A DNA stretch of 64,000 nucleotides, from assembly GCF_000378165.1 (NCBI RefSeq), contig NZ_KB899337.1:1-64000 (forward strand), read 5' to 3'. Every line of letters starts with the position of its first letter. The stretch's first letter is position 1. A program made the translations under genes and the position numbers. Origin of the DNA: Saccharibacter floricola DSM 15669 (GTDB lineage: Bacteria > Pseudomonadota > Alphaproteobacteria > Acetobacterales > Acetobacteraceae). Positions 7,335-16,221 of this stretch are shown here, in pieces. The notes under the pieces are model-generated. The model saw only the letters and a program-made list of their open reading frames with translations. It did not search any database and was not told where the DNA came from.

Positions 7335-9701
7335 ATGAGTCGTTTCATCCGTCATTATTTAAAACCGGCTTCGGCTGTCTTATCGTTGGGCGGGGTTGCC
7401 GTGGCGCATGGTGAGCCCGCTACAGCACAACGCGATCTGTCTTCCTCCAATGATCAGTCGCGCCGTTCAAATTCTGTATCGGTCGATCATTCAACGCAGA
7501 AATCTTCTGTCACGTCTCAAACTGTTGAGCGTGTGCATGTTGTGGGTCATCCATTTAATACATTGCATACAAGTAATGATATGGGACGAATGCCTCAAGA
7601 TGTTATGCATACGGCGCAGACTATTGATGTTGTCCCACGTGAATTAATGAAGCAGCAAAATGCGAAGTCATTAGATGAAGCATTAAAAAGTGTCCCTGGC
7701 ATTACTGCCTCTGTGGGTGAAGGTGCAGGGGGGATGAGTGGTGATCAGTTTCTGATCCGTGGCTTCCCTGCACAAAATGATATTTATGAAGATGGGTTGC
7801 GTGATTTTGGTGTCTATACACGCGATAATTTTGATTATGATTCCATCAATGTCATTAAAGGGCCGTCGTCAGAAGTCTTTGGGAATGGGACGACCGGAGG
7901 AGCTATCAATGCGGTGACAAAGGCTCCGACGCTTCAAAATCATGCAGGAGCGGATTTTAGTGGTGGTTCGGGGCAATATTATCGTGGAACAGTGGATATT
8001 AACCGGCGTTTAGGGGCGCATACGGCTTTTCGTATTGAAGGGATGGGTAATTCCAATAACGAGGTTGGGCGTAACACCGTGTTCTCTCATCGCTGGGGGA
8101 TTGCGCCATCTGTTGCTTTTGGATTGGGAACAGACACAACGGTTGTCTTTCAGATTATGCACCAGTCCAATCATGGTGTGCCTGATTATGGTGTTCCAGC
8201 GATTAAAAAGCCGGGTGATAGTGTAGCCCGTCCCATTACCGAATATGGTGTTCGACGCAGCAATTGGTACGGTAAGCCTCAGGATGAGGATAAAACCAGT
8301 GATACGATGGAGACGATGCGGCTAACGCATCATATGAACTCCCATATTACCTTCCATAATGATTTACGTTTTGGTGAGTTTAGTCGTGACTATACGGCGT
8401 CTAATTTAGATTGTGGTGGTGGAACAACCTGTGGAGCGCTTTTTGGATCAGACCCTGCGAGTGCGACCGTCCCGCGTAGTCAACATACCAATCATGGAGC
8501 GGGTGGGGGCCCCATCCCCTATAAACAATGGAGCTGGTCTGTGCAGAACGTGGCGTCTATGCAGGCGGATTTCCATACAGGTTTTCTTAAACATCAGCTT
8601 ATTACTGGGTTTGATATGGAATATGTTCATGACAAACGTCAGCAATACACGTTCCTAAACCCGACGGCTGAAGTAAATCTCCTCAACCCTAATCCTCATA
8701 ATGTTGGGAACTTAAATAAAGTTCGTGCGGATTCAGGGTCAGCGTGGAAGAATTTAAGTAATCTCAAAGGGGTAGGGCAAAAACCAGATAGTAACGGCTA
8801 CGGCTTTGATACCGGTATTTTCCTTTATGACCAGATCTGGTTTACCAAATGGCTATCGGTCAAAGGCGGGTTCCGTTGGGATCGTTGGCAAACGCAGTAT
8901 CGCTCTTTTGGGGGTAATCCTAGCCAAGCTAATGCTCATAATGACAGTACACAGAATGTGCTGAATCCTTCAGCGAGCCTGATTATAACGCCCAATAAGT
9001 GGCAGATGTTCTACTTCACCTATTCCAGCTCAACGACGCCGATGGGGATGTATGTCACCAATGGATCTATCCCGGTGCGCCCAGGGACGGAAAGTGCGGC
9101 CAACAAGCCAGAGCGTGCTCAACTGTATGAGATTGGAAGTAAAATGAGCCTTCTTGATGATCGGCTTGGGGCAACAATTTCACTCTTCCGTCTTGATAAG
9201 AGTAATGCGTTAACCACGGATGCGTCATCAGGTCAGTCAATTGCGACAGGTGATGGGCAACGCAACCAAGGGTTAGAGTTGTCCCTTGGGGGGATGATTT
9301 TACCCGGTTGGAATGTGACGGCGACCTATGCTCTCTATGATCCAAAGATTACATCCTCTTCGAGTGCGGCTGAACGGGGGAGGATGATTCAATATGTTCC
9401 ACATAATCAGGCGACGTTATGGACGGCTTATGAAGCTTTCCCTTCCAAGCCATGGAATTTCACGATTGGTGGAGGGGTAACCTGGCGCCAAGGCGTCTGG
9501 TTGGATAATGCAAATACGGCTCGTGTTCCGGCTAATGTGGAATTTGATAGTATGCTTTCGCATCGCTTTAATCGTCACTGGAGCATCGCTCTTAATGGAT
9601 ACAACCTCTCTAATAGATTGAATTATAATAGTCTTTTCTCAAGCTATGCGACGCCGGCGCCGGGGAGAAGTTTTCTTGGACGGATAAGCATGGACTATTA
9701 A
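7335..9701 (+). CDS. TonB-dependent siderophore receptor, Fiu-like (copy 1)
   Basis: A 788-residue outer-membrane receptor that takes up ferric siderophore using TonB energy. After a signal peptide (about 30 residues) come the plug domain (LIRGFPAQNDIYEDGLRDF, VIKGPSSEVFGNGTTGGAINAVTK) and a 22-strand barrel ending in an aromatic residue (ISMDY), the normal C-terminus for Bam insertion. An extracellular-loop Cys pair appears as CGGGTTC. The ATG at 7335 aligns with the start of the second copy; the frame extends upstream to 7266, but that adds no signal-peptide sense. Upstream lie a Fur-like motif and a T9 tract (7245-7253). Proximity to a PiuC-type gene points to the catecholate Fiu/PiuA group. 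The ligand is unknown. Confidence 0.85.
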   Translation: MSRFIRHYLKPASAVLSLGGVAVAHGEPATAQRDLSSSNDQSRRSNSVSVDHSTQKSSVTSQTVERVHVVGHPFNTLHTSNDMGRMPQDVMHTAQTIDVVPRELMKQQNAKSLDEALKSVPGITASVGEGAGGMSGDQFLIRGFPAQNDIYEDGLRDFGVYTRDNFDYDSINVIKGPSSEVFGNGTTGGAINAVTKAPTLQNHAGADFSGGSGQYYRGTVDINRRLGAHTAFRIEGMGNSNNEVGRNTVFSHRWGIAPSVAFGLGTDTTVVFQIMHQSNHGVPDYGVPAIKKPGDSVARPITEYGVRRSNWYGKPQDEDKTSDTMETMRLTHHMNSHITFHNDLRFGEFSRDYTASNLDCGGGTTCGALFGSDPASATVPRSQHTNHGAGGGPIPYKQWSWSVQNVASMQADFHTGFLKHQLITGFDMEYVHDKRQQYTFLNPTAEVNLLNPNPHNVGNLNKVRADSGSAWKNLSNLKGVGQKPDSNGYGFDTGIFLYDQIWFTKWLSVKGGFRWDRWQTQYRSFGGNPSQANAHNDSTQNVLNPSASLIITPNKWQMFYFTYSSSTTPMGMYVTNGSIPVRPGTESAANKPERAQLYEIGSKMSLLDDRLGATISLFRLDKSNALTTDASSGQSIATGDGQRNQGLELSLGGMILPGWNVTATYALYDPKITSSSSAAERGRMIQYVPHNQATLWTAYEAFPSKPWNFTIGGGVTWRQGVWLDNANTARVPANVEFDSMLSHRFNRHWSIALNGYNLSNRLNYNSLFSSYATPAPGRSFLGRISMDY

Positions 9702-9736
9702 TTAAATTCATACAGTTACTAATCGTGTTTATTGGA

Positions 9737-9765
9737 AAGGGAGGCAACTATGCCTCTCTTTTTTT
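9737..9765 (+). terminator. Rho-independent terminator after receptor 1
   Basis: AGGGAGGCA-acta-TGCCTCTCT (9738-9759) is followed by T7. It separates the two receptor genes, so each is probably transcribed from its own promoter. Confidence 0.85.
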
Positions 9766-9866
9766 GGGGAATTGCTGCTATTTTCCTGTCAATTAAAGAG
9801 ACTGTTATTTTTTTGCAACACTAACTTATCAGAAAGATAAGATCTTTTTATCATGCTTGTAACTGC

Positions 9867-9882
9867 GAACAATTATCATTTA
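9867..9882 (+). promoter_or_regulatory. Shared receptor operator, copy 2 (Fur-like?)
   Basis: GAACAATTATCATTTA begins 60 nt before the second receptor start; copy 1 begins 59 nt before the first. It overlaps a weak TTGTAA-N17-TTACAG arrangement. Conservation of both sequence and spacing suggests the same regulator acts on both genes. Confidence 0.45.
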
Positions 9883-9926
9883 CAGAGAGGCTGTGTCTTT
9901 CGTTAACAGGCCTCACGGAGCCTCTC

Positions 9927-12305
9927 ATGAGCCATTTCATACGTCATTGTTTAAAACCAGCTTCGGCCGTTCTCACTTTAGGGGGGGCGGCGACAGCTCA
10001 TGGGGAAGCTGCTAATGTTCAGCGTGATTCCTCTTCAGTGGCGTCATCAACGCAGTCTGCTTCTACGCCAGAAAAATCAACCTCTTCCGCCTCTTCAATG
10101 GATTCAAAAGAGGTTGAACGTCTTCACGTTGTTGGTCATCCGTTTAATACGATACGGGCAAGCAACGATATGGGGCGTATGCCACAAGATGTGATGCATA
10201 CAGCACAAACGATTGACGTTGTGCCGCGTGAGCTGATGAAACAGCAAAATGCGAAGTCACTGGATGAAGCACTTAAGAATGTTCCCGGTATTGCCGCTTC
10301 TGTTGGGGAAGGCGCTGGGGGACTGAATGGCGACCAGTTTTTGATTCGTGGTTTCCCGGCTCAGAACGATATTTATGAAGATGGCTTGCGTGATTTCGGG
10401 GTCTATACACGTGATAACTTTGATTATGATTCGGTCAATGTCATCAAAGGCCCTTCTGGGCAGGTCTTTGGGAATGGCACAACGGGTGGTGCGATCAACG
10501 CGGTAACGAAAGCCCCGACCCTTCAAAATCACGAAGGTGCTGATTTCAGTGGTGGTTCTGGGCAATATTATCGTGGCACGGTGGATATCAACCGACGTCT
10601 TGGTGCGCATACGGCTTTTCGTATTGAAGGCTTAGGAAATTCCAACAATGTGGTGGGGCGTAAAGGCGTTTATGACCATCGCTGGGGAATTGCTCCGTCC
10701 ATCAGTTTTGGTCTTGGTACGAAAACGACGCTTGTGTTCCAAATCATGCATTTGTCGGATGAGAGCGTTCCTGATTTTGGTGTTCCCGTTGTGGCAGCGC
10801 GTGGGTCTAGTGTTGGACGGCCAATCACCGAATATGGCGTGCCTCGGCAGAATTGGTATGGGAAAGATCAAGACCGGAACAAGACGAGCGACACGATGGA
10901 AACATTGCGTCTGACTCATCATTTCAATTCACATTTGACGTTTCATAATGATCTACGCTTTGGAGAATATAGCCGCAATTTTGAAGCCTCAAAAGTGCAG
11001 TGCAAAGCCGGTTGTATCAATGCGATTAATAGTGGCAACCTAGGGGCTGGGGCGATTGAACGCACGACACCTGGCAATAGTGTGCCCTTGCCCTATCATC
11101 AGTCGAGCTGGTCTGTTCAGAATGTGGCTTCTTTGCAAGCGGACTTCAAAACGGGCTTTATTAAACATCAGCTCGTGGCGGGTTTTGACATGTCCTATGT
11201 TCATGATCGTCGTCGCCAGGATGTGTATAATAAAGCAGTTCCACAGGCGAACTTGCTTCATCCTGATGGTGGTACCGCAGGGGGTGTGTACCGTATTGCA
11301 GCGGGAGATAATCCAGGTTTTATGCCGGTGATCCCAGGGCTTGGGAAGAAAGCGAACAGCTCGGGTTATGGCTTTGATACGGGGATCTTCATCTACGATC
11401 AGATGTGGTTTACCAAGTGGCTGTCCGTGAAAGGTGGCTTCCGTTGGGATCGTTGGCAAAGCCAGTATAACGCGACGGGTGGCCCGGCGAGTTATATGAA
11501 CGGCAAAAATTCTATTGCAAACCCCGATATACATATTCCCGATACGGAGAATGTCATCAATCCGACGGCGAGCCTGATCCTGACGCCTAATAAATGGCAG
11601 ATGTTCTATTTTACCTATTCCAGCTCGACGACCCCGATGGGCATGTATGTGACGAGTGGGGCGGTTCCGGTCATGCCGGGGAAGCAAAGCGGTACGTTAC
11701 CGTCCAGCAAGCCACAGCGGGCCCAGCTGTATGAAGTGGGCAGTAAGATGAGCTTGCTGCATGATCGTTTGGGGGCGACAATCTCGCTCTTCCGTCTTGA
11801 TAAAAGCAACGCATTAACGACGGATCCAGTGGCGAATGCAACAATTAATACCGGTGATCAGCAGCGCAACCAAGGGTTAGAACTGTCGCTGAGTGGGATG
11901 ATCTTGCCGGGATGGAATGTCACAGCGACCTATGCGCTCTATGATCCGAAAGTTACCTCTTCTGCAACGAAGTCTAATGTTGGGAAGATGATTCAGTATG
12001 TTCCACATAATCAGGCAACGTTATGGTCAGCTTATGAAGCCTTCCCCAATAAGCCTTGGAACTTCACCGTTGGGGGTGGCGTGACATGGCGCCAAGGTGT
12101 GTGGTTGGATAATGCCAACACAGCGCGCGTGCCAGCGAATGTGGAATTTGATAGCGTGTTGTCGCATCGGTTTGATCGTCATTGGAGTGTGTCTCTGAAT
12201 GGGTATAATCTCTCAAATCGTTTGAACTACAGCAGCATCTTCTCCGGCTATGCCACACCAGCACCGGGGCGGACCTTCCTTGGTCGTTTGAGCATGGATT
12301 ACTAA
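9927..12305 (+). CDS. TonB-dependent siderophore receptor, Fiu-like (copy 2)
   Basis: A 792-residue paralogue of the receptor just upstream, with the same signal-peptide pattern (MSHFIRHCLKPASAVLTLGG). The plug is nearly identical and the C-terminus is again a Y-ending SMDY strand. The two proteins differ mainly in the 25-45 residues after the signal peptide, which lead into the plug, and in loops near residues 355-480, where this copy carries CKAGC in place of CGGGTTC. Barrel strands are conserved. This pattern suggests a tandem duplication followed by loop divergence, perhaps for different ferric-siderophore ligands. The PiuC-type dioxygenase gene follows after 43 nt and is probably in the same transcript. 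Confidence 0.87.
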   Translation: MSHFIRHCLKPASAVLTLGGAATAHGEAANVQRDSSSVASSTQSASTPEKSTSSASSMDSKEVERLHVVGHPFNTIRASNDMGRMPQDVMHTAQTIDVVPRELMKQQNAKSLDEALKNVPGIAASVGEGAGGLNGDQFLIRGFPAQNDIYEDGLRDFGVYTRDNFDYDSVNVIKGPSGQVFGNGTTGGAINAVTKAPTLQNHEGADFSGGSGQYYRGTVDINRRLGAHTAFRIEGLGNSNNVVGRKGVYDHRWGIAPSISFGLGTKTTLVFQIMHLSDESVPDFGVPVVAARGSSVGRPITEYGVPRQNWYGKDQDRNKTSDTMETLRLTHHFNSHLTFHNDLRFGEYSRNFEASKVQCKAGCINAINSGNLGAGAIERTTPGNSVPLPYHQSSWSVQNVASLQADFKTGFIKHQLVAGFDMSYVHDRRRQDVYNKAVPQANLLHPDGGTAGGVYRIAAGDNPGFMPVIPGLGKKANSSGYGFDTGIFIYDQMWFTKWLSVKGGFRWDRWQSQYNATGGPASYMNGKNSIANPDIHIPDTENVINPTASLILTPNKWQMFYFTYSSSTTPMGMYVTSGAVPVMPGKQSGTLPSSKPQRAQLYEVGSKMSLLHDRLGATISLFRLDKSNALTTDPVANATINTGDQQRNQGLELSLSGMILPGWNVTATYALYDPKVTSSATKSNVGKMIQYVPHNQATLWSAYEAFPNKPWNFTVGGGVTWRQGVWLDNANTARVPANVEFDSVLSHRFDRHWSVSLNGYNLSNRLNYSSIFSGYATPAPGRTFLGRLSMDY

Positions 12306-12348
12306 GCGCTCGTTTTTATATTTTACTCTGTCCGAAGGGACGAAAGTC

Positions 12349-13032
12349 ATGATGATTCACATTCCTGGTGTTCTTTCTGCTGAAGAACTTGCAGCATTGC
12401 GGGCTCGTTTGCGTGAAGGGCAATGGGCTGACGGTCGGGACACAGCGGGGGGGCAGTCGGCTTCTGTAAAGAATAATCTGCAGATCCCGCCCGATAGTGA
12501 GCTTGGGCGTGAGCTATCGACTTTTGTCCTTCGTAAATTAGGCAGCAATCCGCTCTATAACAGTGCGGTGCTGCCATTGCGGCTCGTCCCGCCGCTTTTT
12601 AACCGCTATGATGAGGGGATGTCTTTTGGGGCGCATGTGGATAACGCCTTGCGTCCTATTCCCGGCACGGGGCAGCGTATTCGCACGGATGTTTCCAGCA
12701 CGCTCTTTATTAGTGATTTAGATGAGTATGATGGGGGAGAGCTCGTGCTTTACGGCCCATCTGAAGAAAAGAGGGTTCGCTTGCCTGCGGGGGATATGAT
12801 TGTATATCCAACAACCGCCCTTCACAGTGTTTCTCCCGTAACGCGAGGGAGCCGCTGGGCGTCGTTCTTTTGGGCACAATCAACGGTTCGTTCACAAGAG
12901 CATCGCTCTATTTTGTTTGATCTTGACCAAAGCATTATGGCGCTGATGGAAAAGTTCGGCCCGCGCGATGGGGAGGTACTTCGTCTGACGAATGTGTACC
13001 ATAATCTTCAACGCAGCTGGGCTGAGTTGTAA
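12349..13032 (+). CDS. piuC: PiuC/YbiX-type Fe(II)/2-oxoglutarate dioxygenase
   Basis: A 227-residue PKHD-type hydroxylase. The iron-binding triad is visible as H96-V-D98 (FGAHVDNAL) and H159 (TALHSVSPV), followed by an Arg-containing segment (TRGSRWASFFW) that would hold 2-oxoglutarate. Length matches the family, whose members are usually Fur-regulated and sit beside catecholate receptor genes. The substrate is not established, and a role in iron or siderophore handling is inferred from context. Start at the first of two adjacent ATGs, with a GAAGGGA site 8 nt upstream. A terminator follows 30 nt after the stop. Confidence 0.88.
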   Translation: MMIHIPGVLSAEELAALRARLREGQWADGRDTAGGQSASVKNNLQIPPDSELGRELSTFVLRKLGSNPLYNSAVLPLRLVPPLFNRYDEGMSFGAHVDNALRPIPGTGQRIRTDVSSTLFISDLDEYDGGELVLYGPSEEKRVRLPAGDMIVYPTTALHSVSPVTRGSRWASFFWAQSTVRSQEHRSILFDLDQSIMALMEKFGPRDGEVLRLTNVYHNLQRSWAEL

Positions 13033-13062
13033 GGCCGATACCGAAAGAAGCGTTTTAAAAAG

Positions 13063-13090
13063 GCCCGTCTTTCAAAGGACGGGCTTTTTT
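13063..13090. terminator. Rho-independent terminator after piuC
   Basis: GCCCGTC-(8 nt)-GACGGGC followed by T6 (13085-13090). A few A residues on the other side mean it may also stop the converging receptor transcript from the minus strand. Confidence 0.9.
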
Positions 13091-13110
13091 GTATCTGAAG
13101 CTCTCGTAAT

Positions 13111-15579
13111 TTAGAACCGCGCGGAAATATCAAGATAGTAATACCCCCCATTAATGCCGAGTTGGGACGTACTCATATAATATTTAGGCGCACCAAGATA
13201 ACGGTTCTCTTTAGGTGTTTTCGTCGGATAAGCCGCGAAAATGTTATTTCCCCCTAAAGTTGCGTTCCAATGCTTATTAATTGCGTAGGTTAAGGAGAGG
13301 TTCGTTGTCCATTTCGGTTTATTATGAAACGGAAGATAGTTGGTTGTGGACGCTGTAGAGGTATTATTGTTTTTATAATAGGTGAGCTGAGACGTTGTTT
13401 GTCCGTAACGTATTTCGTGAAGTGACACGACCCACTGGCCGCCGGGTGACGTCCAATTACCACCGAAGATCATCTTACTGCGTGGGTATGCGGTTGTGAT
13501 ATAGGCTCGGCTTGGTGCGTTCAGCAATGGGCTCCCATCCTCACGAGTAGCTTGATGGCGTAAGCGTGTGCGGTTGAGATTGATCGCAACATCCCAGTTC
13601 ACGTGGCCAAACCGTCCGAAATCTGTGGGGTAGGTGGCGGTAATGTCCAGCCCTTGTGTGCGGGTATTGGCCACATTGGCAAACCATTGGGTGGAAAGAT
13701 TGTTGCCCGAGACACCAGGTGGCGGTGTAAAGCCGTTGCTGCTTAGGATCGTAGCCGCTCTGTCACCATAAAGATTGCCGCCGGGTAAAATGCGCCCACG
13801 TAAATCAATCTGATAGACATCTGCTGTGACATGAAGTTTCTTAATAGGCTCGGCAATAATCCCGCCCTCAGCACTGGTGCTTTGTTCAGGCTTGAGGCGC
13901 TGGGCCCCACTCGCGAGAGCCCCGGGAGAGCTGGCCGCAATAAGGCCACGTGCTACGGTCGGGGAAATGGTTAAAGCAGAGAAATGCTCTTGTGCGAGTG
14001 TTGGAGCATGGAAGCCATTGCTAAATGTGCCGCGAATGGCCAGACGTTTCGTAAAATCATAGCGTGTGGAGATCTTACCCGTCTGTGTATTGCCGACATC
14101 GGTGTAATGTTCGTAGCGTCCCGCAGCATCAACTTGCCATTTTTTGGTAAGATGAGTTGAAATATCAATATAACCTGAGATGACGTCACGGTTAAAGTTC
14201 CCGGCATTGCCAGCATTTGTGCCGGAAAGGGCAAGGCTGGTGCCCCCTTTATAGGTGCTGTCTGGTGATCCTGTCGCAATTGAATAGGATTCGTAGCGAT
14301 AAGCAGCGCCACCGGCGAGATTGATACTATGAGGCCAGATAGAGATGTTGAGTTTGCGACTTAGGTCAAGGCCTGTCGTCCATTGGGAATTGCTATAGCC
14401 TTGGACATTGTTGAATGTTTGCGGAGTAGCTCCTGTATCGCGGTAAAGGGCGGTGTTAGCATCTTGCTTGAGGCCAATATTATCAAAGTCACGCCCATAA
14501 ACTGTGGAAATATCCCAGTTCCAGCCAAGATTTTTCCCTTTTAACCCAGCGGTGACTTCAAAATCATTTTCCTCATTCGTTTGAAGGGGGGAATATCCAC
14601 CAGGATATAAGGCAGCGTAGCCGGGATAGGATTTGAGCGAGGAGGGCAGGCGATAATTCTGGAAGGCCTCAGCATGGCGGTGTGCGTAGGTTGCCGTTGC
14701 GTAAGCCCGTAAGTGATCGGCCAGATCATAAGCAGCGTTAATGGCTACAGCTTGACGTGTTTGCTCAGGTTGGCTGAGGACTTTGTTAATGTCCGTTCCT
14801 GTCCGGCTATCAGGAGCAGAGCGAAAAGCGTGGTCTTGGTGGACAAAATCACCGCTAATATGGATAAAGCCGCGATTATTGAGGTTAAGCCCACCATCAA
14901 GGAAGAGCCCTTGCTGGTAGCCGTCGCCTTCGCTAGTGATCCCGCTATTAGAACGAAGCGTGATCCCGTGATTTTGCTTTTTGAGGATAATATTAACAAC
15001 CCCCGCGACAGCATCGGAGCCATATTGGGCAGAGGCACCATCGCGCAATACTTCAATATGGTCGATGGCTGACATGGGGATCATGTCAATGTCGGTCGGT
15101 GTTGTACCCTGCTGAGGGCCTGCATCAGCGTAAATATTCGCTGTTGTATGGCGCCGGTGCCCATCAACGAGAACTAGTGTCTCGTTAGAGTTGAGACCGC
15201 GCAGACTAATAGAGTCTGTCAATGCACCTGTATCAAATCCGCCCGTTGGAACGGTAAGAGAGGGCAGAAGCAGTTGCATGGCATCGCGCAACGTTGGTTG
15301 GCCGGTGCGGGCCAGTTGTTTGCTGGAGACAACATCGACTGGCGCAATAGCGTCACGTGCTTTTTTCCCCAGCTCACGTGTTCCTGTGACAATGACACTT
15401 TCACTGCCACCGGACAGGGTAGGGGCTCGTTGTTCACGAAGTGCTTTATCGTGGGAAGAGCGTGACGCAGACCGTGCGTGCGTTGCCTTTTTGACAGATT
15501 GTGCGCTGGCTAAACAGCTCGTTCCCAAAAGGGAAAATGCCATAACGGCGCATGATGAGAGAGGGAAACGAGCAATCAT
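13111..15579 (-). CDS. TonB-dependent receptor, iron-complex type
   Basis: An 822-residue outer-membrane receptor, not closely related to the two plus-strand copies. It has a signal peptide (MIARFPLSSCAVMAFSLLG) with cleavage near SAQS. The TonB box region VIVTG precedes a plug with ISLRGLNSNETLVLVDGHR and IEVLRDGASAQYGSDAVAG. A long beta-barrel rich in alternating aromatic residues ends in YYYLDISARF. The start is preceded by GCAGGA about 10 nt away. The gene stands alone, converging on piuC, and no Fur-like motif like that of the other receptors is seen upstream. The ligand cannot be named; plug motifs of this subfamily occur in receptors for iron complexes and other nutrients. Confidence 0.85.
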   Translation of the reverse strand: MIARFPLSSCAVMAFSLLGTSCLASAQSVKKATHARSASRSSHDKALREQRAPTLSGGSESVIVTGTRELGKKARDAIAPVDVVSSKQLARTGQPTLRDAMQLLLPSLTVPTGGFDTGALTDSISLRGLNSNETLVLVDGHRRHTTANIYADAGPQQGTTPTDIDMIPMSAIDHIEVLRDGASAQYGSDAVAGVVNIILKKQNHGITLRSNSGITSEGDGYQQGLFLDGGLNLNNRGFIHISGDFVHQDHAFRSAPDSRTGTDINKVLSQPEQTRQAVAINAAYDLADHLRAYATATYAHRHAEAFQNYRLPSSLKSYPGYAALYPGGYSPLQTNEENDFEVTAGLKGKNLGWNWDISTVYGRDFDNIGLKQDANTALYRDTGATPQTFNNVQGYSNSQWTTGLDLSRKLNISIWPHSINLAGGAAYRYESYSIATGSPDSTYKGGTSLALSGTNAGNAGNFNRDVISGYIDISTHLTKKWQVDAAGRYEHYTDVGNTQTGKISTRYDFTKRLAIRGTFSNGFHAPTLAQEHFSALTISPTVARGLIAASSPGALASGAQRLKPEQSTSAEGGIIAEPIKKLHVTADVYQIDLRGRILPGGNLYGDRAATILSSNGFTPPPGVSGNNLSTQWFANVANTRTQGLDITATYPTDFGRFGHVNWDVAINLNRTRLRHQATREDGSPLLNAPSRAYITTAYPRSKMIFGGNWTSPGGQWVVSLHEIRYGQTTSQLTYYKNNNTSTASTTNYLPFHNKPKWTTNLSLTYAINKHWNATLGGNNIFAAYPTKTPKENRYLGAPKYYMSTSQLGINGGYYYLDISARF

Positions 15580-15854
15580 AAACGAGCATCCTGCTGCACA
15601 ATGCGGGTCATGATGGATTAGACAGACGGGTCTTCTGAGTTTGGTATATTCACAACCAGAAATTCCCTTGGTCAGCCTACAAAATACTATGCTATATCGT
15701 TGTTTTTGTATAGCACGAACTTAAATGATCTTTTATCAAGAAAAGCTGACAATAACAATGAGGTAGGAAGCTTTTATAACGTGATATACTTAAAATTGTT
15801 GCGATAAAACATCATGTTCCTTCTGTTTAGTGAGGATGTATGTTTTTAAGCAAC
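15580..15854. other. Gene-free stretch upstream of the minus-strand receptor
   Basis: With the minCDE terminator it makes about 340 nt without a gene. It is AT-rich and contains the inverted repeat listed separately at 15690-15715. No small open frame with a ribosome site and no RNA gene was recognised. Confidence 0.5.
15690..15715. promoter_or_regulatory. Inverted repeat upstream of the receptor gene
   Basis: TGCTATA-N12-TATAGCA is a perfect 7-bp inverted repeat about 110 nt before the minus-strand receptor start. It could be an operator for a dimeric regulator or chance in AT-rich DNA. Confidence 0.3.
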
Positions 15855-15894
15855 AAAAAACCCGATGAAAGATCGTTAGTCTTCTCATCGGGTT
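15855..15894 (-). terminator. Rho-independent terminator of minCDE
   Basis: On the minus strand AACCCGATGA pairs with TCATCGGGTT around an 18-nt loop and is followed by a T-run (plus 15855-15860 is AAAAAA). It lies about 25 nt after the minE stop. Confidence 0.88.
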
Positions 15895-15918
15895 CTGAGT
15901 TAGGAAAGAGGTATCGGG

Positions 15919-16221
15919 TTACTTGAGATCAGAAGCTGAAGTTGATACTTGAGCACGTAATCCAGTTTCAGGAACCTGAATGTCAATCTCAAGAGTTGAG
16001 CAGTTTTGACCACGATCCAGCTTAATGTTGACATTGTCCTGATCAACCGAGACATGACGAGCCAATACCTCCAAGATTTCACGATGGAGCGTGCGTAAAA
16101 GATTTGTATCATCTTCACCGCTCACGCCACGCTCATGTGCAAGGAGGATCTGGAGGCGATTGCGGGCAACGGTACTGCTTGAGGGCCGCTTGCGTGAGAA
16201 AAAATTATCTAGGAAACTCAT
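15919..16221 (-). CDS. minE: Cell division topological specificity factor MinE
   Basis: A 100-residue protein that, in the family, stimulates the MinD ATPase and drives pole-to-pole Min oscillation. The N-terminal membrane-targeting stretch SFLDNFFSRK is followed by the contact helix region (ARNRLQILLAHER) and the dimeric topological-specificity domain. It is slightly longer than the 88 residues of E. coli. The start overlaps the minD stop (ATGA). A clear terminator follows. Confidence 0.96.
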   Translation of the reverse strand: MSFLDNFFSRKRPSSSTVARNRLQILLAHERGVSGEDDTNLLRTLHREILEVLARHVSVDQDNVNIKLDRGQNCSTLEIDIQVPETGLRAQVSTSASDLK

